A stretch of 7,590 bases of DNA, taken from Deltaproteobacteria bacterium (GTDB lineage Bacteria > Myxococcota > Polyangia > Polyangiales > B10-G4). How positions within the stretch are numbered: position 1 is the first letter of the stretch; every line of letters begins with the position of its first letter. The DNA is taken from NCBI GenBank assembly GCA_019312705.1, contig JAFDCW010000303.1, positions 1 through 7,590 of the forward strand, in the 5' to 3' direction. Positions 1 through 4,500 of this stretch are shown piece after piece. The notes under the pieces are model-generated. The model was not told the origin of the DNA. It made no database searches and was given only the letters and a program-made list of their open reading frames with translations. Made by a program: the position numbers and the translations under genes.

Positions 1-1
1 G

Positions 2-436
2 AACGGCCTCCTCGTCGGTGGGGCTGAGGTCGAGGTCTTCGATTCGGCCGGGACCACTGTGAACTTCGGTGGCCTGCCGAACCCGTTCACCATTCGGAAC
101 ACCGCCTTCGTGCCATCTTCTGCGGGTCCCACGACCCCAGGCACGGCGATCATGTCCCTCGAAATCCTGCCGGCTGCTTATGTGCAGGCACTCAACGACG
201 GCTTCCTGCCCGCCGACCCGAGCGCACGCTCCCAGGTGCTGATCGACATCCAGCCCTTCGGCGAGACGCTGGGTCACACCAGCGTAGATGGCCGTCCGTT
301 CATCTGGCCGGTCACTCTCTGTCGGGGACGGAACTGCCTCTACGCGCCAGTGTCCGCGGACGAGGAAATCTCCTGTTGCTTCCCTGGGCAAGACGCGACC
401 TGTCCGGATGCGATTCTGCCAGCCGCAGCTCCCTGA
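2..436 (+). CDS. C-terminal part of a probably exported protein with a cysteine-rich tail (5' end outside window)
   Basis: The frame is open from the first bases of the window to a TGA at 434-436, giving 144 residues. The real start lies upstream, so the GTG at 59 should not be taken as the start. The visible part is rich in Gly, Pro, Thr, Val and Phe with short alternating hydrophobic stretches, as in beta-rich extracytoplasmic domains. It ends with five cysteines (visible residues 107, 112, 125, 126 and 134) in the pattern LCRGRNC, then SCCFPGQDATC, and a Pro/Ala-rich end. Similar CC-x-PGQD-x-x-C tails occur, as far as I recall, in secreted or lipoprotein-like hypothetical proteins of myxobacteria. 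This suggests export and disulfide bonding, but the N-terminus that would carry a signal peptide is missing. No enzymatic motif is visible and the function is unknown. It is followed by an 85-base gap and a co-directional gene that appears to have its own promoter. Confidence 0.75.
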   Translation, partial: NGLLVGGAEVEVFDSAGTTVNFGGLPNPFTIRNTAFVPSSAGPTTPGTAIMSLEILPAAYVQALNDGFLPADPSARSQVLIDIQPFGETLGHTSVDGRPFIWPVTLCRGRNCLYAPVSADEEISCCFPGQDATCPDAILPAAAP

Positions 437-459
437 GCACCCGCGTTCTCGAAGGGTGC
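437..459 (+). terminator. Small hairpin immediately after the stop codon, possible weak terminator
   Basis: GCACCC at 437-442 pairs perfectly with GGGTGC at 454-459 around an 11-base loop, starting at the first base after the TGA. No T-run follows (the next bases are AGCGG), so this is not a classical intrinsic terminator. It could be a 3'-end stabilising hairpin or a chance 6-bp stem in GC-rich DNA. Confidence 0.25.
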
Positions 460-486
460 AGCGGATGTCATCGCACAATTGAATCA

Positions 487-515
487 TTGGGAACCGTGCC
501 CCTCGGCGCTAGATT
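487..515 (+). promoter_or_regulatory. Candidate sigma70-type promoter giving a leaderless transcript
   Basis: TTGGGA at 487-492 (4 of 6 to the -35 consensus) and TAGATT at 510-515 (4 of 6 to the -10 consensus) are separated by exactly 17 bases. Counting from the -10 element, +1 would fall at about 522, which is the A of the DUF2293 gene's ATG. The same TAG in the -10 is an in-frame stop that rules out any start further upstream. No purine-rich ribosome binding site precedes the ATG, which fits a leaderless mRNA. Both boxes are imperfect, so this is inference only. Confidence 0.35.
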
Positions 516-521
516 CCCGCG

Positions 522-1202
522 ATGGCCACCGCCAATCATTCTGTCTCGAAGGGGCGTCGAACGGGGTACTACCTCTTCGCCGACGGGGTAGAGCGCCTCG
601 TGCCGGAGGACTGGACTCTCCTGCCTCCGGGGGACGCGACCCTGACGAGGCGGGTGAAAGCTGCGACCGATAGTTGGACGGTCCAAGAGAAGAAAGGGCG
701 TCGGACATTTTCCAAGGGAGTCCTCGCCGCCGCCGAAGTCGTCGAGCACGTCCGAGCGGCCCTCGATGCGGAGCGCAACACTCCCGCCTACCAAAAGAAG
801 CTCGAGGCGTCGCGGCGCCGCAGTGCGCAGCACCAGGTTCAGTATGTGCGCGACTTCCAAAGGAGTGTGGCGGACTACCTGGATTTCCATCCGCGCCACG
901 CCGTCTTTGAGACCGCCCTCGCAGACGCGGTGACTCGCCACGCGACCCCAGTGGGGTCCGGAACCGTCGCCCGCACCAAACGAATCCCCGTCGAGGCTCG
1001 GGCCGAAGCCGCGGTGATTGCCTGGATGCGTCACCAGACGACCGCCTACGACAACCTGAGCATCCCCCGCGTCAGGGGTGCCCGACGGCAGGTTCGGCGG
1101 TTGCTTGCCCAGCGTTCCAAGGCCCTCCTCGAAAACTATCGCCGGGGCATTGCGCCCGATCGCGCGCAATGCCCCTTGGCGCAGGCCTTGGCCGCCCGTT
1201 GA
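522..1202 (+). CDS. DUF2293 domain-containing protein
   Basis: This complete gene encodes a basic protein of 226 residues. The ATG at 522 is the only reasonable start because an in-frame TAG lies at 510-512; the stop is TGA at 1200-1202. The C-terminal third (about 120-208) resembles DUF2293: an ARTKRIPVEARAEAAVIAWM segment (150-169), then RHQTTAYDNL, then a very basic stretch (IPRVRGARRQVRRLLAQRS). The N-terminal part has a WTLLPPGDATLTRRVKA segment (31-47), which I also associate with bacterial members. It has no signal peptide or membrane segment, so it is probably cytoplasmic. The clustered Arg and Lys residues would suit nucleic-acid contact, but that is inference: DUF2293 proteins occur in bacteria and fungi and, as far as I know, have no assigned function. 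Residues 208-218, after the recognisable domain, are encoded by a perfect inverted repeat and may be a late addition. The gene is convergent with the next one, with two bases between the stop codons. Confidence 0.85.
   Translation: MATANHSVSKGRRTGYYLFADGVERLVPEDWTLLPPGDATLTRRVKAATDSWTVQEKKGRRTFSKGVLAAAEVVEHVRAALDAERNTPAYQKKLEASRRRSAQHQVQYVRDFQRSVADYLDFHPRHAVFETALADAVTRHATPVGSGTVARTKRIPVEARAEAAVIAWMRHQTTAYDNLSIPRVRGARRQVRRLLAQRSKALLENYRRGIAPDRAQCPLAQALAAR
1144..1175. terminator. Perfect 12-bp inverted repeat inside the 3' end of the DUF2293 gene
   Basis: GGGGCATTGCGC at 1144-1155 is the exact reverse complement of GCGCAATGCCCC at 1164-1175, with an 8-base loop. Three more pairs (GCC 1141-1143 with GGC 1178-1180) can form across a two-base bulge. 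The element lies 25-30 bases from the convergent stop codons, so it could end transcription from both sides. On the minus strand a TTTT occurs about nine bases after the stem; on the plus strand only TT follows. It lacks a proper U-tract, so termination is a hypothesis. The alternatives are a REP-like palindrome or a protein-binding site. The stem is seen directly; the function is not. Confidence 0.4.
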
Positions 1203-1204
1203 TC

Positions 1205-1570
1205 CTAGTCGTCGCTGCGAAGTGCTCGTGATCGCGCTGCGAGGAAGTTGTCCGAGAGGGCGAAGGAGAGAATCGCCCGAAGCGGCCCCGAGTTCTTCGC
1301 GGCGATAGAAAACGCCTCTTCGCTGTCGAGGGCACTCGCACTGACGTCCACGGCGTCCGCGACGAGGGCTTCCACCGCCGTGCGCACCGAGCCAACGAGC
1401 AGGAGACCCGCCCGGGCGCCAGCCTCGCGAACCCAAGCGTGAACATCGTCGAAGGACGGTGCGGGGCCAGAAATGGCGAGGTGCTCGCGGATTTCGCCCT
1501 GGAGGCGCCCCGGGATGGTGTCCCACAAACTCGCTGCGAGGCTCATCGCGTCGCGGCCGACGGAGGGCAC
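1205..1570 (-). CDS. Small protein overlapping the TPR gene, resembling the terminal piece of long TPR proteins
   Basis: The stop is TAG at 1205-1207. Two starts are possible. GTG at 1570 (121 residues) is preceded six bases upstream by a GAGAG ribosome-binding-like stretch. ATG at 1546 (113 residues) overlaps the TPR gene's TGA as ATGA, the usual arrangement for coupled translation, but has no purine-rich site. I give the longer form. Either way the gene overlaps the TPR gene in the -1 frame and is co-directional with it. Visible segments are SLWDTIPGRLQ (14-24), RAGLLLVGSVRTAVEAL (53-69) and ILSFALSDNF (100-109). From memory, this order (LW..P.R.Q, then RAGL...G.l..A, then a short end with S.e%f-like residues) matches the last 100 or so residues of large myxobacterial TPR proteins. 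This suggests a detached C-terminal subdomain. It has no signal peptide or membrane helix and its function is unknown. Confidence 0.7.
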   Translation of the reverse strand: MPSVGRDAMSLAASLWDTIPGRLQGEIREHLAISGPAPSFDDVHAWVREAGARAGLLLVGSVRTAVEALVADAVDVSASALDSEEAFSIAAKNSGPLRAILSFALSDNFLAARSRALRSDD

Positions 1571-4500
1571 TGTTGGCTCTCAGTTTCGGCACTGGCTTTG
1601 ACGATGATCGCCGGTGGATGGGTTGCCACGACCTGGATGTCTCGGCCATCCGAGGGTTTGACATAGAGGGAGACCTCTCCTGGAGAGAGGACCCGGAGCG
1701 CGTGCGCGTAGGCGGTCGCCAGGCGAGTGGGAGACAGGGGCGAGAGGGGAGTGAGCCCGCTCGTGCCGGCGTCCTGTGCGCTCAGTCGAAAGAGCGGCGC
1801 GGCCCCCTCCCAGAGCAGCGAGAAGAGCACCCCGGCGCTATCGAGGGCCGTGCCGCGCACCGCCAGATCCGCCTGCTCGATGTACGCGCTCACGTCGACC
1901 AGGGCGCCGTGGCCCGGGGGGGCCACCTTGGAATCGAAGAGCGACACGATATCGGCAGTGGTTTGTGCGACCGCGGTTGCTTCAATTTCCGCGGCGACGG
2001 ACGCGAGAAGTCGGAGCATCGCAGTCCGCGAGGGGTCGCGGCGTACGAGCCAGAGCAGGACATCCACGGCTTCCCGGCGCCGTGTCGGGTCCTCGGCGAG
2101 CTTCGGCCCCAGGCGCGCGGCTGCATCGAGGTCGTTCTGGGCCATCGCGCTGCGCAATCGCATCTCTTCGTCGTCGATGACCGATGGGCGGAAGTTCATT
2201 CGACCGGCGTCATTCGAGGCTTCCGGTGATTGGTCGGGGTCGGCGTGCACCTCGGGTTGAGAGCTCACCTCGGGGCCGACGTCGGTTGCGGTGTCGGTCC
2301 CGGCTTCGGCTTGCTCTACGGACGAGTCGGCGGCATCCGCGACCTGGGCATAGTCCTGGGTAGCGGGAGGGTCGGAGAAATTCCCCGCCGCGAACGGTGG
2401 CGGGGGTTTGGTGGCCCCGGCCACACCGTGGCTCGAGGGGCCGGGACCCATTCGTGGGCCGAGCCGAGCCCTCCGCCCGGGGCCCGCTCCGGGGGACGTC
2501 TGGTGCCCGTCACCGTCTGCGACGCCGTCTTCCTCTCGAGGACCGGTTCCTGGCTGGGTCTGACGCCCGCCATCCTCTGGGAATTCGTCCTGGGGGCCTG
2601 TGCCTGGCGTCGTTCGGCGCGGGGTCTCGGGTTCCTCGGGGACGACCGCCATGCGTCGCTCAGGGTCGTCGATCTCAGCGTTGGAGGGCGTGTCGGACGG
2701 TGCGTCCGTGTCCGGTTCCGGGTCCCAGCCGGTGTCCGAGTCCGAGTCCGAATCCGAATCCGAGTCCGAGTCCGGGTCCGAGTCGGTGTCGGTGTCGGTG
2801 TCCGAGTCGGTGTCCGAGTCGGTGTCCGAGTCGGTGTCGGCGTTGGTGTGGGTCTTGGGTGCGGTTGTGCTGTTCGGGGTGACCCCGAGTTCCACCGACA
2901 GGCGCTGCACTACGTTGTCGTCGGGGGCGAGGTCGAGGGCCCGCTGCATCTTCTCGGTGGCTTCGGTCGGTGCTTCCTCGACCAGCCACTCGGCCACCTG
3001 GGCAAAGAAGCGGGCGCGCACGTCATCCTCGACGTCGGCCCCCTCGACGAGGGTGAGGGCGTTCTCCATGGTCGCCCGAGCTTCGTCGTGGGCTCCTGCA
3101 TCGCTCCACAGAATCTCGGCCACATCGAGGAGCTGCTTCGCCCGGTCCTCGTCGTCCCAGGCTTGTTCTGCCCGATGGCGGAAGAGCTCGACCAGCCGGG
3201 TTCGGGCTGCGCGACCCTCGTCGCCGTTCTTGCTTTCGACGATGCCGGCGAGGCGTCGCAAGTCGTCGAGCAGTTCCCGCTTGCCGAGTTGCTCGAGGGC
3301 ACCGAAGAGCACTTCGAAGGCCTTCGCCGGGTCATCCAGTGAGCGCTCGTAGAGCCCGGCCGCTCGGACGAGCATCTCGAGGCGCGCGTCGGGGTGCCGC
3401 AGGGACAGGGCCAGGGTTTCGGTGATCCGGGCGAGGGCGCGGTAATCGCCGAGCTGCGTCGAGAGGCGCACGGCCGCCTTGTAGACGACCCCGGCACCGG
3501 GCGAGAGGTCGAAGGCTTTGATGTATGCGTCGAGAGCTCCGGGGAGGTCCCCCGCTTGCTCGATGAATCGCGCCTCTCTGTAGAAGAGGGCGCGCCGCCC
3601 GTGGCGGCCCATCGCCCGGTCTGCGAGTTCCCGATAGGTCGCCTGGGCGGCCTCGGTCTCTCCGAGTCCGAGGGCCAGTCGCTCGTAGCTGACGAGGATC
3701 GGCGCGCTCCGGGGGCAGTGCGCGAGTGCCTCGGACGCGACCTCGAAGGCGAGTTGCTGGTGGGAGCCATCGGCTTCTGCGAGCGCGATTGCCTGCTCGA
3801 AGAGCGAGCCCGCGGTCGCGCTCACTGGCGGGAGCGCCATGGCCGCCTGACAGAGTACGGTCACCGTCGACTGCGTGCCCGCGACCCCCGCGACGGCGCA
3901 GGCCGCGCGACGCGCCGCCTCGGGATCACCGTCACCTTCATCGACGAAGCGCTCCACGAACCCCGCGGCGCGCTGCAAGTCCCCGGCCCGTTCCAAGCTG
4001 GCGACAGCGAGATCGAGCAAGCATTCTCCGCGGTCATCGATGTCCTCGGCCGCATCGAGGCGCAACGCCAGGACAGCCAAGAGCCGCCCCGTCTCGCCGG
4101 AGGTTGCGTAGATCTCAGCGAGGCGATCGAGGGCTTGTTCGTGGCGGGCATCGACCGACAGGACCCGGAGCAGGGCGCGTGCTTCTGCCGCCCGCCGGTC
4201 CACGCGACGGTAGAGTTCCGCCAGGGCCTCGAGGTGGGGCAGGGCGTCTTCTGTGTCCGCGAGAGCGATGCTGCGCTCGAGCGCAGCGACGCGGGGTTCG
4301 GGGCTACCGGCGCCGTCCGCGAGAGTGCGGGCGTATCGGACGATTCGGCTCGACCGGTGGCCGAGTCGGTCGACGGCGCGGAGCGCCAACGGTGCACCGA
4401 TGTCTGCGCCCGCGACGGCCACCAGGCGCTTGAGGGCGCTGATGATGGCTCGTTCTTCGACGCCGTGGGCGCCGAGAGCGTGCACGATGGCATGCCGCAG

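Noticed and set aside
59..436. GTG at 59 as the start of a complete 125-residue protein
   Set aside because: The frame is open to the window edge with continuous protein-like sequence upstream, so the gene is truncated by the window.
468..1664. A 398-residue minus-strand frame crossing the DUF2293 gene
   Set aside because: It is antisense to a clear DUF2293 gene and overlaps the small downstream gene in another frame; its Arg/Gly/Pro-rich composition is typical of a shadow frame.
1909..1926. Inverted repeat GTGGCC/GGCCAC around the G7 run
   Set aside because: A 6-bp stem in the middle of the TPR gene's coding sequence with no T-tract; expected by chance in GC-rich DNA.
2731..2838. A repeated array that could suggest a CRISPR or a regulatory iteron set
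   Set aside because: The units are six bases with no spacers and keep the protein frame throughout, so this is a coding short tandem repeat.
2230..3342. A 370-residue + strand frame containing a long Val-Arg/Gly-Val run
   Set aside because: The run is simply the Asp-repeat array read on the other strand in another frame; the rest is an antisense shadow of the TPR gene.
2600..3352. A 250-residue + strand frame with a Ser-Glu/Ser-Val repeat
   Set aside because: Another reading of the same six-base array and of serine-rich antisense codons; no independent coding evidence.
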